This document shows positions 54,063 through 64,000 of a stretch of 64,000 nucleotides of DNA, one piece after another. Where the stretch lies: positions 83,820-147,819 of the forward strand of contig NW_024468547.1 in assembly GCF_001632365.1 (NCBI RefSeq), read 5' to 3'. Under the pieces are notes generated by a model that saw nothing but the letters and a program-made list of their open reading frames with translations, made no database searches and had not been told where the DNA came from. The stretch comes from Laetiporus sulphureus 93-53 (Eukaryota > Basidiomycota > Agaricomycetes > Polyporales > Laetiporaceae). The translations under genes and the position numbers were made by a program. Each line of letters begins with the position of its first letter. Positions within the stretch are counted from its first letter, which is position 1.

Positions 54063-55985
54063 TGGCTTGTGAGTTGCGATCACGATTGTTATCTGAGACA
54101 TGCTTATTGAAAACGATTGTGTCAGTCTCAAGAACGTCTCCAGGCCAGGTGATGAGGTGATGAGACTGAGGTTACCGTTTAAACTTTTGCATCGAGTCTT
54201 CAACCGGGATCTCGTCCTCCATTCTTGTTTAAAGAGAGGGTCATTTGGTGTTTCATATGCTTATTGATCGGCCGAGCGATCTATGAGATAGCGATCTGAG
54301 ACTATCAAATGGAGAGATGGCATGGCTTGGCGGCTGTTTGATCATTACAGTCGCTGCGATCCTGAACTTAAGACGTCAGTGCTCAATTTGAAGCGTAACC
54401 ATCAGAGAACCAGACGCATCTGTGGCAAAATTGTCAGGCGTGTCAGTGCGACTGCAGATCAACACTGCACAAACTGTATGATGTCTGCCCAATATTCAAG
54501 CAGCCTCAATTTTTGGCTTCAGAGCGCGGCATGGACGACTCCAACTCGAGAGAATGTGGCCTCGATGCCGACGCGATGTCCGAGAGACTGAATGAAACTA
54601 AGCATGAACGCGTTGACGTGAGTCGCACCACAGTTGATTACGAGTGTAAAAAGCTCAACGTTTATTTGCCCGCGTTCATACACGGTAGAAATGGGAAATC
54701 TCTGCATCAGCTGAGTATAGTCATCAAGGACTGTGACAGTTTGAGCCAGGTAATTTAGTCGCGGAAACGGCGGGCTAAGAAAGACATGCTTGTGAACATA
54801 TCGCATTGCGATGTTGATGTCGAATAAAGGCTTCAGTTCTTCAATTAAACCATGGTCACGATGCGGGTATCGGTGCTTGAGTGCTTGGCATTGCGAAATA
54901 GCCTAGGACGGTCTGACAGACATTCGGACATTCAGAGCTCAACAGCTGCTGGGAATACCAGCTTGCTGATGCGGTACAAAAGGGGACGAGATGTGGCCAG
55001 AAAAGAAACTGTCCTATAGAAGCGTAGGACTTTCGTTCGGGGGCATCGCTGTGTGCCGCCGTTTGCTCAGGACTCCCACTTAGAGCATTATAAGGACTTG
55101 AAATCTCTTGTATGCTTTTTGCCTAGAGAGGAAGCCGTGAGACGTCCGCAGAAAGCGTTAGTTTATGTAAAGCAACTTTACTGCTTCTAGGTGGTCTCCG
55201 CATATACGTCTCTCATTAGTTGGGCTTTTCCGGCGTCAACTCTCTCCGCAATGCTCTCCCGCTACTTACCGCAGCATAATGATTTCGCCTGACTCTGTTA
55301 TGTATGCGAGGATTCCTCAATATCTGCTACCTCGAAGGCTCAACCACCGTGTGCTGGCGGCATACGCATCGTCAACGTCGATTGAACTGCTTTCCAGTAT
55401 TCTATGAGGCTCGAGCTTGAGCTTGAGCAGAGTTCGAACGGATGCATGTCACCGCTGAAACCATTCTTTTATGCCAATGAAGCCGACGTGACGCATTCGC
55501 TAATCGTTTAAGGCCGCAACGTGGATGGGTGCCAAGTTCGCGACAACGTCGTACAGTCGAATGCACGACGCTCTCGGATTATCACCAGTCCCTTGCACGG
55601 ACGAGATGCATCATGCGCCGCCATAGCGCGTGAACATCAGTATGAAGTCAGGTTCGACGTACTGGTTTACTGTTTCCCGTACGCTTCGTACTGATTGTTA
55701 CCTTCTTGCGGACGCGGAGCCAGTATCGTTATCGAACTTCTGCGCTATCTTCTCCCGTCTTGCTATGTGAACTGCTTGAACTCAATCTTTTGCTCAGTTG
55801 TTCTGCAGGACAACTAAGTCTCCTGACGGCTGTCATGCTGCGTATCACGACAATGTTCTCGACCACGCATCAATCACAAGAAAACCACATCGTCGGAGGA
55901 ACTGGCACATCACTCAAGCGCCAACGGACCCGATAGTTGACTCACGGCGACGACTCCCGGAATCAGAAATCCCGCTTCTCACAAA
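54063..55985. other. Intergenic, nothing recognised
   Basis: Overlapping short frames on both strands, none with a motif. A minus-strand frame at 54806-54519 (95 codons) has no recognisable family. Confidence 0.45.
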
Positions 55986-57353
55986 ATGGTGACTCCATCA
56001 ATGGGAAGTCAATCTGATGGGCACAATGCATCACTGCGGTCTGTCCTCGTGGCCTCCCATATAAGCTCGCTATCCGTGCTACCCCGCCTCGCGCATCTGC
56101 CCTCCATGTCTTCGCCCTCCGACTCGCGCATCATCCTCCAAGCCAACATCGAGGCTGAGACTGTGGACTTCGACGCTCTGCTCGAAGCATGGCACGAGAT
56201 CTCAGAGGTCTCGGTTGAAGCCGTCGTCGCGCGCTGCTCAGATCCCTTTGATTTCGCTTCACAGCAGTGTCTTTACTTCGCGGTCGTGCAGCGGGAGGAC
56301 CCTGTAAGCAACAGCGGAGATGACGGTGATGAGCAAAGTGAGTTCGCCGCGGTCCGTCGCTCTGAGAGCTTTCAGGCCGCGGCTGCTCAAATCCTTTCGG
56401 AGAACGCTGACAACGCGATAATCCACACACATCTAGGGCGCAGCGATAGCAGCGGTGCAGCGCCCATGGCAACTGATGAACCGTTCATCGACGATGATGA
56501 CTCCGATACGTGGGTTCCGAGCTCACCGCCGAGGTTCAGCCTGCCCATCTCAAATGACACCACCGCACCACCTCCGGTTCCCCCGGAGTCCCCCGAACCT
56601 CCTTCTCTAACTACCATCGGCCTCGTCTATCTCGCGACGACGAACATGCAGAACGAAGTGAGCGTGGGCATCTCTCTGCTCCCGCAATGGCGTGGGATGG
56701 GCCTGGCCGCACAGACACTCGCACAAGTCATCGAGATCGCCTTCGACCGCTTCGCCTGCCACCGCCTGCAGGCGGCGCTCATCGACGGGCCCTCGCGCGA
56801 TGCCGCACGTGCCATCTTTGTCAAGCTCGGCCTCGCGCACGAGGGCACGCGCCGGCGGGCGATCATGAGCCCCGCGCTGAACGGCTGGCGCGACGTGACG
56901 TACATGGGTATGCTCGACACCGAGTGGGCCCTGCGCAAGGGCAAGGTGGTCAAGCCGCCGAGCGCGTGGGACGAGATGATTGCGCGGCACCAGGGCGAGT
57001 GCGAGGAGCTGCTGGTGGCGGATGAGCGGCTGCGGCGGTTGCGCAGGACGGCTAGCATGGAGACCGTCAGGGAAGCGGGATATGACCCCTCGGCGTCCCT
57101 TGTTTTTACAGATGACGAGCGGAGCAGTGTCTCCTCCGCTAGCTCGTCCATTGATCCCACAGAAAGCATTAGTTCTTCACCACCGCCATCAACGGTATAC
57201 TTGTGGGGCGAGTTTGAGCTTTCGCTTCCTGGTTCTCCGATGCCAGTGGAGAACCAGAGAAACACGGAGCCCACCTTCCGCAGTACTACTCGTGGTGCAA
57301 TTTCAGGCGAAGGGTATACGTCTGACTCAGGGTCGGAGTGGGATCTGCTTTAG
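55986..57353 (+). CDS. GNAT-fold acetyltransferase-like protein
   Basis: Single-exon, 455 residues. The Gcn5-related N-acetyltransferase core is near residues 215-315: VSVGISLLPQWRGMGLAAQT (the QWRGMGLA block is the acetyl-CoA-binding Q/R-x-x-G-x-G/A motif), VIEIAFDRFACHRLQAAL, DAARAIFVKLGLAHEGTRRR and RDVTYMGMLDTEWAL. It resembles RimJ/RimL-type acetyltransferases; the substrate is unknown. A long acidic, proline-rich insert (FIDDDDSDTWVPSSPPRF) and a Ser-rich C-terminal tail surround the domain. The start could also be 55998 or 56106. It is convergent with the HAD gene downstream, with 392 bp between stops. Confidence 0.85.
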   Translation: MVTPSMGSQSDGHNASLRSVLVASHISSLSVLPRLAHLPSMSSPSDSRIILQANIEAETVDFDALLEAWHEISEVSVEAVVARCSDPFDFASQQCLYFAVVQREDPVSNSGDDGDEQSEFAAVRRSESFQAAAAQILSENADNAIIHTHLGRSDSSGAAPMATDEPFIDDDDSDTWVPSSPPRFSLPISNDTTAPPPVPPESPEPPSLTTIGLVYLATTNMQNEVSVGISLLPQWRGMGLAAQTLAQVIEIAFDRFACHRLQAALIDGPSRDAARAIFVKLGLAHEGTRRRAIMSPALNGWRDVTYMGMLDTEWALRKGKVVKPPSAWDEMIARHQGECEELLVADERLRRLRRTASMETVREAGYDPSASLVFTDDERSSVSSASSSIDPTESISSSPPPSTVYLWGEFELSLPGSPMPVENQRNTEPTFRSTTRGAISGEGYTSDSGSEWDLL

Positions 57354-57745
57354 TGAGTACATGTGACACTCCCCGTCTCGAGGCTGCGCTGAGAGGAGCT
57401 CGAGGCTCACTTGCTCGCGATTCGCGCCGTCAGACTTGGGTGTCTCTATAAAGTTCTGTCATCAAGATCTTGGGTTGCATGTGCGTGTACGAGCGTGTAA
57501 ATGAAAACTCACAGAACTCGATGCATTTGTGCGAAATCCCCGGTCGGGCATTGTGGAATGGCACACTTTATTGGCCCCACCACATGTAACGTACGAGTAC
57601 GTATGAAATTTAGCCCACTGATCATGATGCTTGATGAGTATCTCGTGGATGTGCGAATATCAATCTCAATGTTAAACTGATATATTCGAAAGTTCCTCAA
57701 GATGACAGGACATGTTTTGCACGTGACCTCGCCAGCATCCAACGT
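57354..57745. other. Convergent intergenic spacer
   Basis: Lies between the stop codons of the GNAT and HAD genes and must hold both 3' ends. No other feature was seen. Confidence 0.5.
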
Positions 57746-59253
57746 CTACTGTGAGGCGCGTACAATCTCAACGACTTCGCCCAGATCGCGTACGATTCGC
57801 ATTGGGCCGATGTTCTCTGGCAGCGGGAGCTGATCAGTCCAACCCTTCCCGGATCTGTCGACCCAGAACGCCCCGAGACCTGCAGCACGCGCTCCAGTCA
57901 CGTCAAAGGGATTCCTGTTGAAAGTTGCGCGACAGCATCAGTTACAGTTATAGTTTTCGGGTATGATGACACGCTGGTCAACAGGAGCCAGCGCAGATGA
58001 GGAGCAACGCAGGACTCACCCACTGACGAGCCAGACATCGGGAGCATCGCGCTTGGTCTCGGGCGCCTCTCGGACGCGCTCCAGGAGGCTCTGGTAGACG
58101 ACTGAAGCGGGTTTATACATCTTGACTGAGTCAACGAGATGGAGAGGGATCGGGAGAAGTGACTCGGGGAGTGAAGAATGGAGCGCGGTGGACACCATCT
58201 CGAGTCATTGGGATGGAAGGATGAGTATATAGAACGATTGTTAGTATGCGGACCTACCTCTGTCGTACCTGGAGCACGAAATCGCGGATCAGAGTGCGTA
58301 CCACACCGGGAGATTGCAATGTGAGATCCTCGTATGTGACACCCTGAGAGTACTCACCGTTGCTGAATATGATGAGCTCCACGACAGGGATCCTCTTCAG
58401 CTCTGTGAGCGCAGGCACAGCATCCTCAAACCTGCAGGTTATCTGTCAGCATGCATGTCATCGCCATAGCCCGGCATAGTCATCCGACGCGTCCGCCTGC
58501 CTAGACGCCTCGGAAGGTGTGGAAGAGAGCAAAAACGTTCTTTGAAGCCCTTCGCCAAGCTATTGAATGGCCTGAACACATTGGCAGTCATCATGTGTCA
58601 GCCCCCACACACATCGTCGAGCTGCAGTTCTGGCGAGGCGCGGATGATCAACTACCTCGTTCTCCGATGATGCACTTTGCCGCGAACATCGCTCGACAAG
58701 GCGCCCAGACAATAAGTGCTCCGTGTTCGACGGACTGCAGTAGGCCAGCGCTATTAGACTACCCGCGAGAATGGCCGAGCGCAGAGCTGTGCAGCGTTAG
58801 GCCGTGCCGGTGAATTACTTACGGAACAAGTTGGTTATAGGCGTCCATGAGAGCGGCAATGTTATCGTCGCTGAGTTTCACTTGCAGCTCGGCCGCAGCA
58901 TGTTTCAGGCTGTTTCTCGTCACGACATCGAATGGTTCATATAGGCCTAAAGATGGATAGTAATTGAGGATCACAGAGCTGCAAGACTACATTTGCAAAG
59001 AAGAGTGTCCGCTCACCCATGGAATTGAGCCTCCACGTGTATCTGCGGAGTGCTAGCGTTAATACGCGCCCGATCGACGGCGCCTCGAAAAAACGCACTC
59101 GAGTTGGTACCGTCTCCATAATTGACTCAACTGACCGGCTTTCTCAGCTGAAATATCCACATGCTGCTTGATGCCCGAGGTGATGCTACTCGTGTTCAGT
59201 ATCGTTCCGTAGATGTCCAGAGCAAGCACTCGAATTGTCGTCGTGTTCGGCAT
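57746..59253 (-). CDS. HAD-superfamily haloacid dehalogenase-like hydrolase
   Basis: Seven exons on the minus strand: 59253-59099, 59042-59017, 58946-58823, 58431-58358, 58268-58258, 58198-58020 and 57914-57746, totalling 738 nt (245 residues plus stop); all junctions are GT-AG and in phase. HAD motif I is LALDIYGTIL (nucleophile Asp), motif II is ELIIFSNG, motif III lysine is in KMYKPASVVY, and motif IV is WLVSGNPFDVTGARAAGLGA then FWVDRSGKG. These fit type II 2-haloacid dehalogenases, which hydrolyse small carboxylic halides, but fungal members may act on other substrates. Exon 5 is only 11 nt, and intron 3 is 391 nt, much longer than its neighbours. Confidence 0.9.
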
Positions 59254-62200
59254 CGTCTGATGATAGAGTTAGGAGTTGACTATTGATCGTTGATTTCTTT
59301 GCAGACGTGTATAATGCAGCTTGGCTGAGAAGAGCGTCGAAGCGCAAGTGAGATGAGTTGTATCTGTTTCTGCGCCCGTGCTAGCCTCCACGCCTCACAT
59401 CATTCATGACGACATGGCTGACTGAGCGAAAAGGCCTCAAGTTCCGGGCCTTCCTAGTCGCGTTTACCAGTGGTCGATGTCACGATCACGGATGGCAGAT
59501 ATTATCAGAACTTCTGGGTTAACAACAGCGGCACGTTGAAGTGTCAAAGATCGCAAGTACGCCGTTCAAGAAAAGCGTCTGTGCAGCGTTAAAAGAAGGT
59601 GCAATCGTGCGATAGTGTACAAAGAAATTCAGCATCTCTTTCCGGATTGCTGTACTTGAGAAGACAAGATCGGATAAGTCCGCTCAGAAACGCTCCACTT
59701 CATCACCGGCGCCTCCCAGCTCATTCTGACGCCCTCCTTTTGACTCTTTGCCCATCGCCGTTGTGCGCATCGAGGAGATACGAGCAACCTTGATCGCGAG
59801 ACGAGCGATACCGGGATCTATGTCGGTCGCATGACGAATAGACACACCGATCTCCCCGCGGGGGGACAGTCGCAGATCGACAGGCGGTTTCTATGCAGCA
59901 TGCAGGCATGCGTTGACAAATGACAATAGCCCATCGGAGACATGGACGACCGGAACGATCCGCGTCTAGGGACGAGGAGGCAGTAAGTAGATGGCCAGCG
60001 TTTTGGCACCCCATTACCATGAATGGTGGCTGTCTAGCGCCGCAGAGCCATGCGGTTCCCCGATGAGAGGCTGACGATCATAGATCAATGTGATCCTGGG
60101 AGAGACGGAGATGACAATGAAGTACTAGGCCACCGCCCGGGGCAAGGATCGAGTGGAGCAACCTCGTGTAACAGGACACAGTGCAGACGGAGTGCTGGAC
60201 ATAATCAAAGCTTGATTGACTTGAACAGATTCACGGCATCGAACAACTGCCGATATGAGGGGGCGGCTCAAGATGGTGAAGAGCATGGTAGCGCTATGGT
60301 GAAAGTTCTCTGACGAGAGAGAAGGGGATGAATTTGTCGAGAGGGATGGTGACGCAGAATAGTCCGGGAGGCATCTCGAAGCCTACTGAACTGAATGACA
60401 AGCTGCGCAATACACTGTCGACAGGCGAGGCTGATTGAGCGGGTGCAGAGGGCACTGGGAAGGCAGGCAAAGCACCAACCTGTGAAACTGACACACGAGA
60501 AGCAGCGCCCAGGATGTTCGCATCGCCGCCCGAGGAGAAGCAGATGAACGAGGACTTCGAACAACATCAAGCGATGCGCGTACCTGGGCATTTACATCAC
60601 CTGTCTGAGCTGCCTTCTTTACCTCCGCTATGTTTCATTAGCGCGCATGATACTGTCTCGGCAACTTGGCTGTTTGCGTTTCTTTCCGTTGTTGCTCCGC
60701 TACATTTCATTAGCGCGCACGTATGATACTGTCTCGGCAACTCGACTGTTTGCGTTTCTTTCCGTTGTTCCTCCGTTCAATAGCTGTTGCGCTGCCGTGA
60801 TCGCATGAAACACTACGAGATGGGCCTCGGTTAGTGAAACGATCTATCTCTAGGGATGTTTGTGTGTGCATGTCCGTTGAAATGATATATTTCTGACACT
60901 CGAATGGAGGCCGGTTCCCCTCGCAACCAGATTGAATGACCAGGAAGGTTAACAATAGAATATGATTATCAAGGATATACCTTCTGATTGGGTCGGGGAG
61001 ACGAACCCGAGAGCCGACAGTGAAACTGTTTCGCTGCTGATCTTCCTGGTTGAGTGCGGGGGTGGCCAAGATGAACGCATCAGCGGATGTTATAGCAAAC
61101 CTTCAAGCCTTTCGCATGTGAAGAGGTAATCCGGATTTGCCGAACTGAAGTAACGCGACTGGCATTCGGCCCAGCTGCGCACAATTGAAGCGGAGCACCA
61201 CTGTAACAGTCGAAGTTCTACATGAAAAGCCTTCAGCATGCCCATCAGCTATAATCTTCCGGAGCGACGTAGTCGGCACTCAAATCACCGTGTGACTTGT
61301 GAAAGTACGGCTATGCTATGCACGAGCTGCGAGGCGCACATGAGATGAACGCTGGAGCTCGCATGTCATCTATATTGAGCGCTTGAATTCGCAGTCAGGA
61401 GGGCCACCATGGCGGAGAAGTGAAAGCAATTCCGTGCAGCAGCCGATACCCGCACCGAAAATCACCTGAAATTCCGTGCCGCGCGGTCAGCCGTGTGGTT
61501 CGCTGATAGATAGTGATCAAGACGCCCATAGTGCAAAGGCTAGCGGGCGAGAACCTTGATGAATGTGAAAGATGCGTCTGATATAGCGTAAGGAGGGTCC
61601 TTGTGGGTCCTCAGCAGATGCCACGCCCTAATCGCCTGTCCGTGGTTGACAATGCACCAGACAACGGTGTTGAGCGAGCATATTCTGCGGAGTCTCATCA
61701 CCTCTCGACAACCTCTGATGCCCTGCAGTCGATCTCACTCGGAGAAGGAGGAAGATGTGCGTACCAAACGATTGCGATGTCCTCGAGATCGTTAATCAAG
61801 ATAGGCATGTGACTGCAGATTAGCGCCACCGGCGGCAACCTTTTCGCGCTGGGCGGTTCACCACCGCTATTACGTCTCGTTCGGTCAGTCAATCAAATGG
61901 AACATGAAAAACATCGCGACCCATGCCGGCCAGTAGCGACTAGTACATTTGCGGACAGCTGCAGAGCTGTGCCTCACAGCCTGCGTTGGCGGTGCGAGGT
62001 GAGTTCTGAACCACCAACAGGTCGACAACGGAGTTGAATCAGGAAACAGTTTATGTTTCCGCGAACGTTTTGATTGCAAGGGAATGGTGTTGGATCCAAC
62101 GATTTACCTGCAACACAAAAGCCGGCGGAGTAATCCATACCTGGAAAAAGAATGCTCCCACGCCCTCCTAGTGTGCCTCGGCCTCGGCATTGCAGCCACT

Positions 62201-62816
62201 CTTAGCGCCTTCCACTCGCACTTCCACAACTTGTGCTCGCCAGATATCGCGAACCCTCCACCCTGCCTTCGATCTCAGCTGGATCCAGAGCACGCGGGCT
62301 GTGAGTCACTGCCGCTCCCGATGTTCCCAATTTCTGTAGGTGTGGAATAGGAATAGCGCTTGATTTGGGACTCAATTCGCAGGATGCCAGAACTGCACGC
62401 ACCGGTTGACCGCGCTGGACTTCTCTTACCACCCCCCACTCGGGAGTCGGCCAGCAGATGCTGAGCGTAAGTTTAGGGTTTAGCCAAGGTCTCTGATTTA
62501 TGGTTTATTCAGGCAGCTCCATTTCGGGCCCTCCTTGTTGTCCAGGCGCTGCCAGGGCTTGATTCCAACTCCTCGGAAATCCGTCGCCAGCGCATCATTA
62601 TCAGCCCAGTAGGCAACAGATCTCATCTCACACCAAAGATTCGTCGGCCCGGCATGCGCTTATGTTCAGACTCGAAATGGCACCCTTCCTTCGAGCGCGA
62701 ATTCGCAGGGGAAACAAACAGACGCCCAACAGACGCTGTGGACCCACAAAACGAAGTGATTTAACCGGTGAAGCTGAGCGCCCTCAGCCTCATCGTTAAC
62801 TCCCCGCGTTATTGTA
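59254..62816. other. Long intergenic region, nothing recognised
   Basis: No open frame above about 120 codons with a recognisable motif. A tandem duplication lies inside (60623-60775, listed separately). Stretches such as 62084-62350 look like chance frames. Confidence 0.45.
60623..60775. repeat. Two-copy tandem duplication, ~75 bp
   Basis: The block from CTCCGCTATGTTTCATTAGC to TTGCGTTTCTTTCCGTTGTT is repeated with small changes (second copy from about 60698). Non-coding. Confidence 0.75.
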
Positions 62817-64000
62817 ATGTCCTCCAGCTCCCAAGATAGCCCCCTCCGCGACCTCTACCTCCGGGTAGAACCCGCCTCCGATCTCGGTATCACCACCGTC
62901 GTGAGTCGATGTCTCGAGACGGAGCACTTCGATGTCTACCCCGACAACTCCTGGAACAAGGCCTTCCAAAACGCGGTCTCAAAAATCGGTCCCACTGTGG
63001 CAATCAAGGCACGCACCTCGGCCGTGCAGGCGGTGCTGGATGACGCGTGAGTCGATTGTTGTAAACGAGATCCGCTCTGGTTTGACGCGTTTTCATAGCG
63101 GCTACGGAGCACGCCAGATCGTACTGAACGACGACGTGGTACCGATCATCAGTTCTGTAACGTCTCTCCCCGACGCGTCAACATCATCATCATTATCGGC
63201 AGCGCTCATCGTAAGTCGATACTGATGTATGTCTGACCGATTGATCGTGGCTGATACCTTCGCAGCGCGAGGAGGTTGCTCTAGTCGTATGGGCCGAGTC
63301 CTCCGAGGCCGCACTGGCTGCTTATAATGACTTGGAACATCGGTTTAGGCACAAAGCTCGACTGTGCCACTGCGGTAGACAGCCAGGGTCATCCATCTCT
63401 CGTGGCGGCAGCTTCGGACTGCTGTTGCCCGCCTTCGACGTGGACCGATTCGACTTGAGCGGCCTCGGCGACGGGCTCGCGCCACTTGAGGATTTCGACA
63501 CCTTGCATAACATAGAGGGCGGGCAGTCCCTCGCGGAAGAGTTCCTCTACAACACGTCCGACGGATATTCAGTCGAATTGGCTGAGCCGTCTTTCGCCAC
63601 CTCCGACATGAGCATGTCTCAAGTAAGTAGTTTGGCGGATCCTTCGAGGGCTTAGCTGACAACTGCTTGTGCCGTGGTAGAGCCCGGCGTCCTTCAGTAG
63701 CGATCAGTTGTCGCCATATAGCGAGGCCAGTCCTTCGTCTACCATCTGGAGTTCATCCTCCGCGGCGAGCAGGAAGTTGACGTCGCCCTTCGTCGGCTTC
63801 GCCCCGGACCAGGCGATCCTCGCTACAATGTCCGAGTCTCCGAATATGGCGGTGTCCCCCATGTTGACCATCTCGCCATCGTTGACCATCTCCCCCACCT
63901 TGACGAATACTTCCGGCTCTCCAGTCCATGGCGAGGCGACCCCATACTACACTCCTCCCACTCGTCTGGAGGACATCGACGTGGACGAGGACGCAGATGG
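62817..64000 (+). CDS. Unrecognised protein, 5' part (runs off the window)
   Basis: Four exons are placed: 62817-63046, 63099-63210, 63266-63622 and 63681-beyond 64000, all GT-AG and in phase. The start is MSSSSQDSPLRDLYLRVEPA. Exon 3 has ARLCHCGRQPGSS, a Cys/His pair that might bind metal, and an acidic hydrophobic segment. Exon 4 is rich in Ser, Pro and Thr with short repeats (TISPSLTISPTLT) and leads into an acidic stretch (LEDIDVDEDAD). This composition is common before a DNA-binding domain in basidiomycete regulators, but the deciding part lies outside the window, so no function is assigned. Confidence 0.7.

Noticed and set aside
1..64000. CRISPR array, riboswitch or bacterial-type operon
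   Set aside because: The sequence is clearly a spliced fungal genome with LTR and LINE elements; no regularly spaced short repeats of CRISPR type were seen.

Overview
The window looks like an Agaricomycete (probably polypore-type) basidiomycete genome. Genes are cut by many 50-60 bp GT-AG introns, and there are DUF5648 secreted proteins, F-box/LRR proteins and a fungal Tad1-like LINE. The species cannot be named from sequence alone. About half of the window is transposable-element sequence.

Layout. 1-2.4 kb: one small minus-strand DUF1348 (NTF2/SnoaL-like) gene. 2.4-13.1 kb: three tandem copies of an NADP-dependent alkenal/leukotriene-B4-dehydrogenase-like reductase (two intact-looking, one decayed) that share promoter blocks. 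A 4.5 kb gene-poor gap holding a ~100 bp tandem repeat separates copies 2 and 3. 14.05-26.7 kb: a decayed Ty1/Copia element (5 bp target duplication GTTAT) whose protease/integrase region is split by a 9.1 kb Ty3/Gypsy chromovirus. 27.4-46 kb: a tandem segmental duplication (~2.48 kb unit) with DUF5648 gene remnants. Its second unit holds an 8.2 kb Ty3/Gypsy chromovirus and a 5.7 kb minus-strand LINE, and its first unit preserves both empty sites. 46.9-49 kb: an F-box pseudogene next to a 547 bp hAT-like terminal-inverted-repeat element. 49-52 kb: gene-poor. 52-64 kb: ordinary host genes (DUF5648 secreted protein, SAM methyltransferase with an apparent frameshift, GNAT-domain protein, seven-exon HAD dehalogenase, and a 5' partial unknown protein running off the window).

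Most notable observations. (1) Both Ty3/Gypsy elements carry a dUTPase after the chromodomain. It is fused to pol in one and is a separate ORF overlapping the pol stop by ATGA in the other. (2) Both have long open frames between the 5' LTR and gag that match nothing I recognise. (3) Nearly every premature stop in the elements is TGA (19 TGA, one TAG, no TAA, by my reading), usually where the frame otherwise stays open. The LTR pairs differ almost only by transitions. This points to C-to-T (CGA to TGA) decay. (4) The Copia primer-binding site matches the anticodon arm of initiator tRNA-Met. (5) The small hAT-like element appears to carry a relic of the neighbouring F-box gene.

How the genes work together. 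The host genes do not form a recognisable pathway cluster. The triplicated reductase is the only obvious co-functional group and may be co-regulated through its shared upstream blocks. All positions and splice models come from reading the sequence by eye.
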